Shown: positions 41,319 to 49,556 of the stretch, one piece after another
Layout of the letters: each line of letters begins with the position of its first letter
Position numbering within the stretch: the first letter of the stretch is position 1
Made by a program: the position numbers and the translations under genes
Notes under the pieces: generated by a model
What the model was told of the DNA's origin: nothing
Database searches by the model: none
What the model saw: only the letters and a program-made list of their open reading frames with translations
Source of the DNA: JARRLC01 sp050290865
GTDB lineage: Bacteria > Pseudomonadota > Alphaproteobacteria > Rhizobiales > Rhodomicrobiaceae
Direction of reading: 5' to 3'
DNA length: 64,000 nucleotides
Assembly (NCBI GenBank): GCA_050290865.1
Contig: JBNKIW010000012.1
Location: 1-64,000, forward strand

Positions 41319-42013
41319 GATGTTTTGCGCGCCGTGACGCAGTATTGGGCGCCCAGGCACAGCCAGCGCAGGGAGCGTTCCAGCGGGCGGAGGGCCGCCA
41401 GCGCGTGAGGGAAGAAGACCCGGTAGGATGTTCCCGCGAGCTTCCATCCGGCAGCGCGCAGGGCTGTGCGGAGTTCTCGCGCCGAAAGGAGGCGGGCGTT
41501 TTCGTCGAAGGGGCAGGAATTGACGACGGCAACCGTCAGCGGATTCCACGGGTTGTGCTCGAATATGGTGAGCAGGCCCTCCGGTTTGGTCACCCGGCGC
41601 AGTTCCTTCAGCCAGTGCAGGTGCCGCGGTTGCTCGATGTGATGGAAGACGCAGGCGGAGAAGCACAGATCGACGGCTTCGGGTGGCAGGGGCAGTTGTT
41701 CGTCCGCGATCCGCAAATACTCTTCCCGGCCGGGAAAACGTGCGCGCGAGATCGCCATGCTGCGCTCCGAGACGTCGGCGCAGGTCACGGCGGACGCGGG
41801 GAAATGCTTCCGAAACCAGGGGATCGAGTTACCCGTGCCGGAGCCGAAATCCAGGATGCGCGGCACCGGCCTCCCGGCGGCGGCGGCGATTTCCGCCGCG
41901 GCCATCACCTTGTATTCGGCGAAATATTCCGGCTGTTCGCCGGAGACGGCAATATTGCTCGCATGTTGTGCATAATACTCATCGGCAAAGCGATCGAACT
42001 CGGCCTGATCCAT
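41315..42013 (-). CDS. Class I SAM-dependent methyltransferase
   Basis: The 232-residue product has the SAM-binding motif ILDFGSGTGNS at residues 53-63, CADVSERSM, and LCFSACVFHHIEQ as the post-motif region of small-molecule methyltransferases, then EGLLTIFEHNPWNP. It is the first gene of the gtr-like operon, so it probably methylates the sugar or glycan the operon handles; that is inference. The start MDQAEFDRFADEYY at 42013 is preferred to an earlier ATG at 42070. Confidence 0.8.
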   Translation of the reverse strand: MDQAEFDRFADEYYAQHASNIAVSGEQPEYFAEYKVMAAAEIAAAAGRPVPRILDFGSGTGNSIPWFRKHFPASAVTCADVSERSMAISRARFPGREEYLRIADEQLPLPPEAVDLCFSACVFHHIEQPRHLHWLKELRRVTKPEGLLTIFEHNPWNPLTVAVVNSCPFDENARLLSARELRTALRAAGWKLAGTSYRVFFPHALAALRPLERSLRWLCLGAQYCVTARKTS

Positions 42014-42303
42014 GGGTCTTCTCCGTGAGCAACCGCAAACGGCCGCTGAGCGGCTGACGGCGCGCGGCACCGATGGTGTTAGGAGAGATTAACAGACGCA
42101 ACAACCCAGGATTGCGTTTAACCCACAAGATGCACGCACAGGATGTGTCGCCAGGGTTGACGCGGCCCGCTCAGGCGCGTTTGCTCTCAGGCCTGTTGCC
42201 CGATTTGGGACACCGGGAATATGCCGCACACCACCCGGCCCGAGTTGGCGCCATGCGCTCAATTGCAGCTTGCCAGCCCTAAAGGAACGCGCGAGAATTC
42301 AAG
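42014..42303. other. Divergent gap upstream of gtr operon (290 bp)
   Basis: No protein or RNA gene is supported here. It must contain promoters for the gtr-like operon (minus) and the DUF3775 gene (plus), but no clear consensus boxes stand out. Confidence 0.3.
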
Positions 42304-42741
42304 ATGACATCAGTGCTCAGACCGAGATCCAAGAAGATGTTGGAAATATCGACCGCAAAAGTGGCACATGTGATCGTGCGAGCGCGCGAGTTGGACGCCA
42401 AGGTAGCCTCCTGGGAAGACTCCATGGATGCCAATTTCCGGGAGAATGCCCCCGATTCGGTGTTGGAGAGCTTCGCGGACGATGCAACGCGGAGCGAACT
42501 GGCGGAGTTCATTGCCGGGCTTAACGAAGATGAACAGGCGAGCCTCGTGGCCTTGGCGTGGATCGGCCGCGGTTCGTTCTCGCCGGACGAACTGAGCGAG
42601 GCCATCGACACCGCTAAGTCTGAGCAGATCAATCGTACCGAGGCTTACCTGATGGGCATGCCGCTTCTCGCAGACTACCTGGAAGAAGGGCTGGACAAGC
42701 TCGGCTTCAGCGTGGAAGACGCGGAGGAAGGCGTTCTGTAG
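42304..42741 (+). CDS. DUF3775 protein
   Basis: The 145-residue acidic cytosolic protein has the DUF3775 features: LEISTAKVAHVIVRARELDAKV, then FADDATRSELAEFIAGLNEDEQASLVALAWIGRG and a C-terminal helical end YLMGMPLLADYLEEGLD. The family is found mainly in alphaproteobacteria and has no established function. The start could also be ATG 42337 (MLEISTAKV), which matches the family's usual beginning better. Confidence 0.85.
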   Translation: MTSVLRPRSKKMLEISTAKVAHVIVRARELDAKVASWEDSMDANFRENAPDSVLESFADDATRSELAEFIAGLNEDEQASLVALAWIGRGSFSPDELSEAIDTAKSEQINRTEAYLMGMPLLADYLEEGLDKLGFSVEDAEEGVL

Positions 42742-42750
42742 GAGCCACCT

Positions 42751-43785
42751 CTAAACGTTGGTCGCCGGGGGTGGCTCGTCGCCGTTTCGGCGGAAGCTGC
42801 GCAACTGGGCGACGAAATCTCGCAGACGCGGGCGCTCGGCCTCGATGAACGGCAGGGGCCGGCACATCTCCACCGCCGCGATGCCCACGCGCCCCGTGAA
42901 TGCGCCATTCATTACCCCCTCGCCAAGCCGCGCCGACAGGCGCGCCGTAAGGCCATGGCCGACGAGTTGCTGCAAGACATCGTCGCCGACTGCCATGCCG
43001 CCCGTCAGCGCCAGATGCCCGCCGACGAGCCGCGCCAGCCTCAGCGCGCCCAGAAATCCCGGCCGCCCGCCATAGAGCGCTGCGATCTGGCGCAGCATCC
43101 TCAGGTTCTCGAAGGCGACGAAGCCGACATCGATGATCGCCGACGGGCTGAGAGCCGTGATCATCGCCACGCGCCGCACCGACAGCGTGATCAGGCCGCG
43201 CGCGCGGGCGTCCAGCGGCGTCATCGTCTCGCGTTCGGTGAGGGTGAGCAGTTCGCGGGCGTCCAGGACTTCGCTCATATGCTCGCGCAGGCGCCGCAGT
43301 CCCCAGGCCGCGTCTTCGCGAGCCGAAAAGAGCGCTTCGATGGCATGCGCGGTGGCAAGCGCATCAGTCTTGTCGCCGCTGGCGAGCGCCACATCGCCCC
43401 GCGCGCGGATCGCCGCCACACGTCCCGGCCGCAGGAAGCCGGTGATTTCACGCGCCGCCAGCATCACCGCCGCCAGTGCCGCCAGACCGGCCAGCACCAG
43501 CGCCAGCGTCCCGAGAACCCCGCCGCGCGTGAACAGTCCGGCGACGAAATCCCAGATCCACACGGTCAGCGCCAGCGAGGCCAGACCGCCCAGCGCCGCC
43601 AGCAACAGGCTGCCCCAGCGCGCCCCCCGCGGGGATATCGCCGGTCCGGCGGTCCTGCCCGCCTCCGCCCCGGCGATGGCCGTCTCGCCGGACGGCTCCT
43701 CGGCCGGTGGCGGATGCGCGGGGCCGAGGCGTGTGTCGTCGAGGTCGAAAACCCGCGGTTTGCGGGGAGTGCCGTCTTCGGTCAT
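42751..43785 (-). CDS. TIGR01620/DUF697 membrane protein (YcjF-like)
   Basis: The 344-residue product has a Pro/Ala-rich N-terminus, two membrane helices (about 58-110) and a soluble helical C-terminal domain with TALSPSAIIDVGFVAFENLRMLRQIA, typical of the YcjF/DUF697 family. It is paired with a YcjX-like NTPase gene, and the pair overlap by four bases. In enterobacteria the homologues belong to the phage-shock regulon; no Psp genes are in this window. Confidence 0.87.
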   Translation of the reverse strand: MTEDGTPRKPRVFDLDDTRLGPAHPPPAEEPSGETAIAGAEAGRTAGPAISPRGARWGSLLLAALGGLASLALTVWIWDFVAGLFTRGGVLGTLALVLAGLAALAAVMLAAREITGFLRPGRVAAIRARGDVALASGDKTDALATAHAIEALFSAREDAAWGLRRLREHMSEVLDARELLTLTERETMTPLDARARGLITLSVRRVAMITALSPSAIIDVGFVAFENLRMLRQIAALYGGRPGFLGALRLARLVGGHLALTGGMAVGDDVLQQLVGHGLTARLSARLGEGVMNGAFTGRVGIAAVEMCRPLPFIEAERPRLRDFVAQLRSFRRNGDEPPPATNV

Positions 43786-45209
43786 GACAGTTTATCCCCG
43801 ATCAGAAACTGCAGGGCCCGGTCGAGCCGGATATGAGGCAGCAGGGCCGCGGCGCCGAAGCCGCGCGTCTGCAGCGGCGGTGGAGCGAAACGCAGGAAGC
43901 GGACGCCGTCCGCCTCGTCGGGCCTCCGCCTCGCGATTTCGCCCGCGCGGAGGTCCGGCAGATCGCCGGGAAAGAGCGCGACCTCCTGCGTGCCGTCGAA
44001 ACGCCGCCCTTCGAGATCCTCGCCCGCGAGCGGCCTGCCCGCAATACAGGCCAGCGCCTCGCCGCTTTCCACGGCCTCGACCTCACGCGTCGAGCGCACG
44101 GCGGCCAGCGCCACGGCCTGCACGCCCGCCCCGGAGACCTGCGCGCGGGCAATGGCTTTTTCCACGAGCAGATGCAGGATGCTTTCCAGGCGGTCGTGAC
44201 TGGTGTGGTGGACATGGTCCGCCTTGGTGGCGGCGAAGAGCAGGCGGTCGATGCGCTTGCCGAGAATGGGGCTGAGCCAGCTGTTCGCTCCGGGCCGGAA
44301 GCAGGTGAGGATCGAGGATAGCGCGCGTTCGAGGTCGGCAAGCGCGGCCGGGCCGGCATTCAGCGCGCCGAGCGCGTCCACGAGCACGATCTGCCGCTCC
44401 AGTCTGGCGAAATGGTCGTGAAAGAATGGCTTCACGACATGCGTTTTGTAAGCGTCGAAGCGGCGCGCCATCATCGCGCGGAGCGAGTCCTGCCTGCCGC
44501 GCGTGTGCCCCGCTGGATCGAGGGGCATGAATGTGAGCGCGGGCGAGCCTTCGAGATCGCCGGGCATGAGCATCCGTCCCGGGGTCAGCGTGGAGAGGAG
44601 GCTGCGGTCGTCACGGCAGGCGCGCAGATACCCGGCGAACAGATGCGCGCCCCTGATCGCGTTTTTCTCGTCCGCAGGGGCCTCAGCATCGAGGCTGGCG
44701 AGAAAGCCTTGCCATTCAGCGGCATGCGCCCGGCGCCCTCCCGTCCGGCTCAAGGCCAAGGCCTCGGCGGACCACGCCTCGTAGCTCTGCTTCAGGAGCG
44801 GCAGGTCGAGGAGCCACTCACCGGGATAGTCCACGATATCGATATGCAGCGTCGCGGTGCCGAACTGACGGCGCAGCAGGTTCATGGGTTCGAATTCCAG
44901 CGTCAGGCGAAGCTGGCTGATATGGCGCGTGCTCTCCGGCCAGCCCGGCGCGGCGGGGGCGGCGAGGCGCGCAATATGGTCCTCATAGGCGAAGCGAGGC
45001 ACGCCGTCGTCCGGCTGCGGCTCCAGATAGGCGCGCAGGATGCGGCCCTCGGCCGCGGCACGCAGGAACGGCAGGCGGCCGCCGTGGAGGAGATTGTGGA
45101 CCAGCGCTGTGATGAACACCGTTTTGCCCGCGCGCGCAAGACCGGTCACGCCGAGGCGGATGGCGGGATTGAGCCAGCTTTCCGCGAGCGCGCCCGCGCG
45201 GCGTTTCAT
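43782..45209 (-). CDS. YcjX-family P-loop NTPase
   Basis: The 475-residue product has an N-terminal P-loop GLARAGKT (residues 23-30) in RLGVTGLARAGKTVFITALV, the HIDIVDYPGEWLLDLPLL Walker-B-like segment and a C-terminal half with LLFAATKADHVHHTSHDRLE, all typical of YcjX (DUF463). Its role is linked to envelope stress with YcjF in gamma-proteobacteria, but it is not established here. ATG 45209 gives MKRRAGAL; the true start may be slightly upstream at a non-ATG codon, since homologues begin some 10-20 residues earlier. Confidence 0.87.
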   Translation of the reverse strand: MKRRAGALAESWLNPAIRLGVTGLARAGKTVFITALVHNLLHGGRLPFLRAAAEGRILRAYLEPQPDDGVPRFAYEDHIARLAAPAAPGWPESTRHISQLRLTLEFEPMNLLRRQFGTATLHIDIVDYPGEWLLDLPLLKQSYEAWSAEALALSRTGGRRAHAAEWQGFLASLDAEAPADEKNAIRGAHLFAGYLRACRDDRSLLSTLTPGRMLMPGDLEGSPALTFMPLDPAGHTRGRQDSLRAMMARRFDAYKTHVVKPFFHDHFARLERQIVLVDALGALNAGPAALADLERALSSILTCFRPGANSWLSPILGKRIDRLLFAATKADHVHHTSHDRLESILHLLVEKAIARAQVSGAGVQAVALAAVRSTREVEAVESGEALACIAGRPLAGEDLEGRRFDGTQEVALFPGDLPDLRAGEIARRRPDEADGVRFLRFAPPPLQTRGFGAAALLPHIRLDRALQFLIGDKLS

Positions 45210-45428
45210 ATGTGCCAGATCGTCGAGAAGCAAGGGGCGGCCTCGCGCTGCTGGACCGGCTGCCGGGGCCGGGAAGCAATCGCGGCAGCCATGCGTTGCA
45301 GCTATAAGGCCTGCGCGAGGCGGGTTCAATAGTGGACGGCGGCCGGCCGGTGCGCTCCGCTTGGCACCGCCATGAAGCCGGCGAGCCGGCCTGCGCCCGG
45401 CATCTTCACGTCCTGGCGGGAGATCCCG

Positions 45429-45914
45429 TCATGCGTCTCTTCCGGCAAACAGGTTGTCGCGTAGGCGATGGAGCAGCGTCATCAGCGTGTCCAGTTCCTT
45501 CGGCGTGAATTCCTGGATCGCCGTTTCATACTCGAGACGCGCAACCGGCAGCGCGCGCAGGAACAGATTGCGGCCCTTCTGGGTTATGGAAATCTCAACA
45601 GCCCGCTGGTCACGCGGCAGAGCGCGGCGCTTGACCAGCCCTTCGGTTTCCATCTGCGTCAACCAGCGGCCGATGGTGGAATGCGGAACGAGGGTGGCGT
45701 TGCTCAGTTCTCGGATATTCATGGGACCGCGCCGGGCGGTGACCATCAGCACGCGCCACTGTTCGAATGTCAGCCCGATAGGTGTGAGGCGCTGTTCCAG
45801 GCGCTGATTCCACCGCGCGATGGAGGTGTCCAGCATATAGGGGAGGGCGTCCAGCGGGTTGAGATCGGTCGTTGGCTCATCGGCGGGCATCGCGGCGATC
45901 GCGGAATCCGGCAT
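45429..45914 (-). CDS. MarR-family transcriptional regulator
   Basis: The 161-residue product has the winged-helix MarR core: LTFEQWRVLMVTARRGPMNIRELS, HSTIGRWLTQMETEGLVKRR as recognition helix, then a wing DQRAVEISITQKGR and a C-terminal dimerisation helix. It is divergent from the luciferase-like monooxygenase gene, and an inverted repeat lies between them, so it may control that gene. Ligand unknown. Confidence 0.9.
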   Translation of the reverse strand: MPDSAIAAMPADEPTTDLNPLDALPYMLDTSIARWNQRLEQRLTPIGLTFEQWRVLMVTARRGPMNIRELSNATLVPHSTIGRWLTQMETEGLVKRRALPRDQRAVEISITQKGRNLFLRALPVARLEYETAIQEFTPKELDTLMTLLHRLRDNLFAGRDA

Positions 45915-46016
45915 GTTGCGTCCCTAGTTTGTGGCCAAGAGCCCAGACTCGGAAATACAGCGCCCGCTGCGCTTCCCTGCTACCCGAAGCTCCGTTTCTA
46001 CGCCATGATTTTGTCC

Positions 46017-46053
46017 CCAGGTGATTATACATGCGTCATCTACAATCACTTGG
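46017..46053. promoter_or_regulatory. Inverted repeat in MarR/monooxygenase divergent region
   Basis: CCAGGTGATT (46017-46026) and AATCACTTGG (46044-46053) are 10-base arms with one mismatch, 17 bases apart. They sit in the AT-rich 214-base gap and could bind the divergent MarR regulator or form an mRNA hairpin. Confidence 0.4.
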
Positions 46054-46128
46054 TAAGACTTCCATTACATATCAGGAAGGCAATTGTTCGTTCAAGTAGA
46101 GATATTATGTTGGCACATGACGTAGACT

Positions 46129-47250
46129 ATGGGGAGATTTTCCGGGAGCAAAGACTTGTCCGAATTGGCTGGGCCAGCGGTCGGCATTATTTTTCAATCC
46201 TTTGAGCGGCTGCCGGCCATTGCTGCCTATGCCCGGCGGGCGGATGAACTCGGTCTCGGCGGAGGTTTCTGGATCGCCGAGGCCTATCATTGGTTTCGCG
46301 GTTACGGCCACGAGCCGCGCGGGGCGATGGTCACGCTGGCCGTGGCCGCCACGGCGGCGAAAACCATCCCTCTCGGTTTCGGGACGGTATCCGCCTTTTT
46401 GCGCCACCCCACCATAATGGCTGCCGAGGCCGGCGCGCTCGATGAGCTGACCCGCGGGCGTTTCGTCATGGGAATAGGTGCGGGCAGGTTGGGAACGGCC
46501 GGGATCGAGGCCGATCTCAGCAGGCGGGACTCCGTCAAGACCCATCGCGAAGCGGTGATCATCTTTAGGCAGACGGTGAGCGGCGAACCGTTCAACTATG
46601 TTGGCGAGACCTTTGCCGCTTCGATACCGTCCATCCGGCGGGACCAGCAGTTTCACCGCGGCGATATCCCGGTCTATATCGGCGCCAGCGGGCCGCGGAT
46701 GCAATCGCTCGCGGGTGAGATCGGCGACGGCCTTCTCCTGCCTCCCCTGACCACGCCGGCATTCGTGAAATTCGCCATCGGCAATCTGCGCAAGGGGCTC
46801 GCCGGCGCCCGCCGTCCCCCGCCCGGTGCTTTTCCGGTCGGAGCAGCGATCCTGTGCAGCATTTCGCGGGACGCCGACGCGGCCAGAGCGGCAACGCGGC
46901 CACATGTTGCGGCGTTCCTCGTCAACAAGGTCCGCAGCATCCACAGCAGCCCGCTGCTTATCGGCTCCGGTGTCACCGACGCCGAGATTACGCCCCTGTG
47001 CGAGCGGGTGTTCCTCGGCAATAACGATCTGACCGACCTCATTACCGACAATCTGCTGCGCAAATTCAGCATTGCCGCCGGAACGCCGGAGGAGGTTGCC
47101 GAAACCCTTCAGACATTGATCGATGCCGGGGTGAATCTGCCGCTCATGGCGATGGTTGGCGCGGATGAGGGCGCCGTGCTGGAGGGGATCACGCTTCTGG
47201 CGGAGGAGGTCGTGCCACGGCTCAGGGCAGCGCCGGCTGAGACGGCGTGA
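46129..47250 (+). CDS. Luciferase-like flavin monooxygenase (LLM family)
   Basis: This 373-residue TIM-barrel protein belongs to the bacterial luciferase superfamily, which uses FMNH2 or reduced F420. Landmarks are FQSFERLPAIAAYARRADELG, FGTVSAFLRHPTIMAAEAGALDELTRGRFVMGIGAG (read in parts), DIPVYIGASGPRMQSLAGEIGDG and a C-terminal LIDAGVNLPLMAMVGAD. The fold is clear; the cofactor and substrate are not. A possible alternative start lies a few codons inside. It is divergent from a MarR gene that may regulate it. Confidence 0.82.
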   Translation: MGRFSGSKDLSELAGPAVGIIFQSFERLPAIAAYARRADELGLGGGFWIAEAYHWFRGYGHEPRGAMVTLAVAATAAKTIPLGFGTVSAFLRHPTIMAAEAGALDELTRGRFVMGIGAGRLGTAGIEADLSRRDSVKTHREAVIIFRQTVSGEPFNYVGETFAASIPSIRRDQQFHRGDIPVYIGASGPRMQSLAGEIGDGLLLPPLTTPAFVKFAIGNLRKGLAGARRPPPGAFPVGAAILCSISRDADAARAATRPHVAAFLVNKVRSIHSSPLLIGSGVTDAEITPLCERVFLGNNDLTDLITDNLLRKFSIAAGTPEEVAETLQTLIDAGVNLPLMAMVGADEGAVLEGITLLAEEVVPRLRAAPAETA

Positions 47251-47396
47251 TCCTTGCTAATGTCGACCGCTCCCATGGCGAAGCGGTGTCGTGGCGGCGC
47301 ACCATTCTTTTCCGTAATCAGCAACCCCTCAACCTCCGCTTTTACGGCCTTGAAATCCAAAGGGGGCATAATGCGGGCTTTCAGGGAGGATTTACG

Positions 47397-47861
47397 ATGG
47401 CATCCGGTCTCCACGTCTTCGATATGACGGTTCAGGAAACGAACCGCTGGCTCAAGGACCTCATGGCGCGGCTCGACACCAAGGACAGCCATGCGGCCGA
47501 GGGGATCCTTCGCGCCACGTTCCACGCCCTGCGCGACCGGATCGGGCCTGAGAACGCCACGCATCTCGGCGCCCAGCTCCCGATGCTGCTGCGCGGCCTG
47601 TATTACGAAGGATGGCGGCTCAGCAAGACGACCAAGGAGCGGCACACGCTCCAGTTCATCGAGCATGTCCGCAGCATGCTGCCGGAACTGGACGAAGCGG
47701 AGGTGCGGCTCGGCATCTGCGCGGTTCTGGACGTTCTCGCCGCGCGCATCGACCCTGCTGAGGCCGCCAAGCTCGCCGCCCTCTTTCCCAAGGATATGCG
47801 CAACCTCTGGCCGGAAGGCATTCGCGAGGCCGCCGCGGCGAAACGGCGCCGCGCGTCCTGA
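47397..47861 (+). CDS. DUF2267 protein
   Basis: The 154-residue cytosolic protein has the DUF2267 pattern: ETNRWLKDLMARL, ATFHALRDRIGPENATHLGAQLPMLLRGLYYEGW and FIEHVRSMLPELDEAEVRLGICAVLDVLA. The family has no known function and appears in many proteobacteria. AGGGAGGA at 47382-47389 supports ATG 47397. The upstream 146 bases hold its promoter. Confidence 0.87.
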   Translation: MASGLHVFDMTVQETNRWLKDLMARLDTKDSHAAEGILRATFHALRDRIGPENATHLGAQLPMLLRGLYYEGWRLSKTTKERHTLQFIEHVRSMLPELDEAEVRLGICAVLDVLAARIDPAEAAKLAALFPKDMRNLWPEGIREAAAAKRRRAS

Positions 47862-48058
47862 CGAAGGACTCGCGCGACGGCGGGCGTGAGCAAGGGCCGG
47901 GCTTCGATCCAGCGCTTTTTCCAACTTATCCGCAGGCTTGTGCGCCTGTTGGATACCGCCGTCTTGTGTCTTGAGCGAATCAGCGATCCTCCCTAACTTC
48001 CATGGCCGGATATCAGGGCGCCGCACAGGCGCATTGCATCATCTATGGGGAGAAGCCA

Positions 48059-48355
48059 ATGGCCATAGCCGAAGTCATCGAAGAGTCCGCGCCTGCGGAA
48101 AACCTCCACCAGAACGCCAAGGACCAGTTGCGTACCGTCATTGAGCGCATCGAGCGGCTGGAGGAAGAAAAGGCGGCGCTCGCCGAGGACATCCGCGAGG
48201 TTTACGCCGAAGCCAAGTCCGCGGGCTTTGATACCAAGGCCCTGCGCAGCATCATCCGCATACGCAAACAGGATGATCACGAGCGCATGGAACAGGAAGC
48301 CCTGCTGGCGACCTACATGCATGCGCTCGGCATGATCAAAGCGATGGAAGCTTGA
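48059..48355 (+). CDS. gapR: GapR-like nucleoid protein (DUF2312)
   Basis: GapR (UPF0335/DUF2312) binds overtwisted DNA as a tetramer ahead of replication forks and transcription in Caulobacter. The 98-residue product has the conserved core NAKDQLRTVIERIERLEEEK, DIREVYAEAKSAGFDTKALR and IIRIRKQDDHERMEQE. ATG 48059 follows GGGGAG at 48047-48052; the longer frame starting at 48002 lacks support. A GC-rich stem-loop follows the stop codon. Confidence 0.92.
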   Translation: MAIAEVIEESAPAENLHQNAKDQLRTVIERIERLEEEKAALAEDIREVYAEAKSAGFDTKALRSIIRIRKQDDHERMEQEALLATYMHALGMIKAMEA

Positions 48356-48360
48356 AGGCG

Positions 48361-48386
48361 CGGGGCGCAGGCCCCGGCCGCTTTCC
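48361..48386 (+). terminator. Probable terminator after gapR
   Basis: CGGGGC (48361-48366) pairs with GCCCCG (48371-48376) around a GCAG loop and is followed by a pyrimidine-rich tail. Position five bases after the gapR stop supports termination. Confidence 0.55.
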
Positions 48387-48470
48387 CTTTCGTGAGCGAT
48401 GCTCTAAGTCTGATACGCGCGCGCAACGTTCATTCGTTGCGGCACGGCAGTCTTGTAAACGAGTACCCGC

Positions 48471-49394
48471 TTGCAGCTTTTCATCGACATTCTCACCGGC
48501 ATCACGCTTCCGATCCTCGGGCTTGCAGCGCTCGGCTATCTGGCGCAGCGGCACATAGGATTCGACATCCCGACGCTCACCCGCATGCAGGTCCATGTCA
48601 TCCTGCCCGGTGCGTTGATCTATTTTCTGGCTACGGCGAAATTGCCCGTGGGGGCCGCGCTGCCCGTCTTGTGGTTCTCGCTCGTGCTCTATGTCTTTTT
48701 GTTCACGCTCGGCTGGAGCGTGGCAGCGTTCCTCGGCATGGGCCGCGAAGGCCGGGGGCTGATGGGCGTGGCGGCTTTCTTCTCCAATTCAGGCAATTAT
48801 GGCATCCCACTGATCCAGCTGACGTTTCCGGAGGACTACCTCCTCTACCAGACCGTTGTGCTGAGCCTGCACTCCGTGCTCATCGCGCCGGTGGCGCTCA
48901 TCATCTTCGGAGGTCATGGACACGGCAAGGCCAGCCTGTGGCGGACGATTTTCGGTTCGCCGCTCCTGCCCGCGGTCGCAATCGGCTTCCTCCTGAATGG
49001 GTTCGGCATCGCGCTGCCGACGGTCGCTGCCGTGCCGCTCAAGCTCCTCAGCCAGGCGTTGACGCCAACGGCGCTTCTGCTGCTCGGCGTGCAGCTTGCC
49101 ACGATCGACGGCAAAGTGGGGCGCGGGCCGTTGGCTGCCGGAACGATCCTGCGCCTCGTCGTCGCGCCCGGCGCCGCCTGGGCCTTCGCGGCGTGGTTCG
49201 GCTTTCCGTCCGGACAAACGGCGTTTCTCGTGGTGAGCGCCGCGGCACCGGTGGGCGTGCTGCTGGCGATCTTCGCAACCGAGTATAAAGCCGAGCCGGG
49301 GCTTGCCTCGACGATGGTTTTCCTTTCCACCGTTCTCAGCGCGGCTGGGGTCACAGGCTGGGTTTTCGCCGTGCGCTACGCCGGATTGCTGTGA
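48471..49394 (+). CDS. AEC-family permease
   Basis: The 307-residue product has about ten hydrophobic helices with family landmarks GLAALGYLAQRH, MQVHVILPGALIYFLA, FFSNSGNYGIPL and a C-terminal half with LLLGVQLATIDGK and SAAAPVGVLLAIFATEY. AEC (auxin-efflux carrier-like) proteins move organic acids or other anions; the substrate here is unknown. The frame starts with TTG at 48471; no Shine-Dalgarno-like sequence is obvious just ahead. Confidence 0.85.
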   Translation: MQLFIDILTGITLPILGLAALGYLAQRHIGFDIPTLTRMQVHVILPGALIYFLATAKLPVGAALPVLWFSLVLYVFLFTLGWSVAAFLGMGREGRGLMGVAAFFSNSGNYGIPLIQLTFPEDYLLYQTVVLSLHSVLIAPVALIIFGGHGHGKASLWRTIFGSPLLPAVAIGFLLNGFGIALPTVAAVPLKLLSQALTPTALLLLGVQLATIDGKVGRGPLAAGTILRLVVAPGAAWAFAAWFGFPSGQTAFLVVSAAAPVGVLLAIFATEYKAEPGLASTMVFLSTVLSAAGVTGWVFAVRYAGLL

Positions 49395-49556
49395 GGCTTC
49401 CATCGGGCTGGAGGAAATGCGCCTCGCCGAAAAGCTTTTCCCCATCAACATTGCGAAGAACGAGCAGTTCGCGGGGTGCGAGGCGGTGCAGCGCGGATAC
49501 GATGCTCCGAAGACGGACGCGGCGATCCCGATGCCCTGAACGGCGACAGCCGGGCG

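Noticed and set aside
39901..41532. 543-codon glycosyltransferase with long N-terminal extension
   Set aside because: The upstream part runs through the GtrA and methyltransferase genes in another frame; the GT2 protein starts at 40920.
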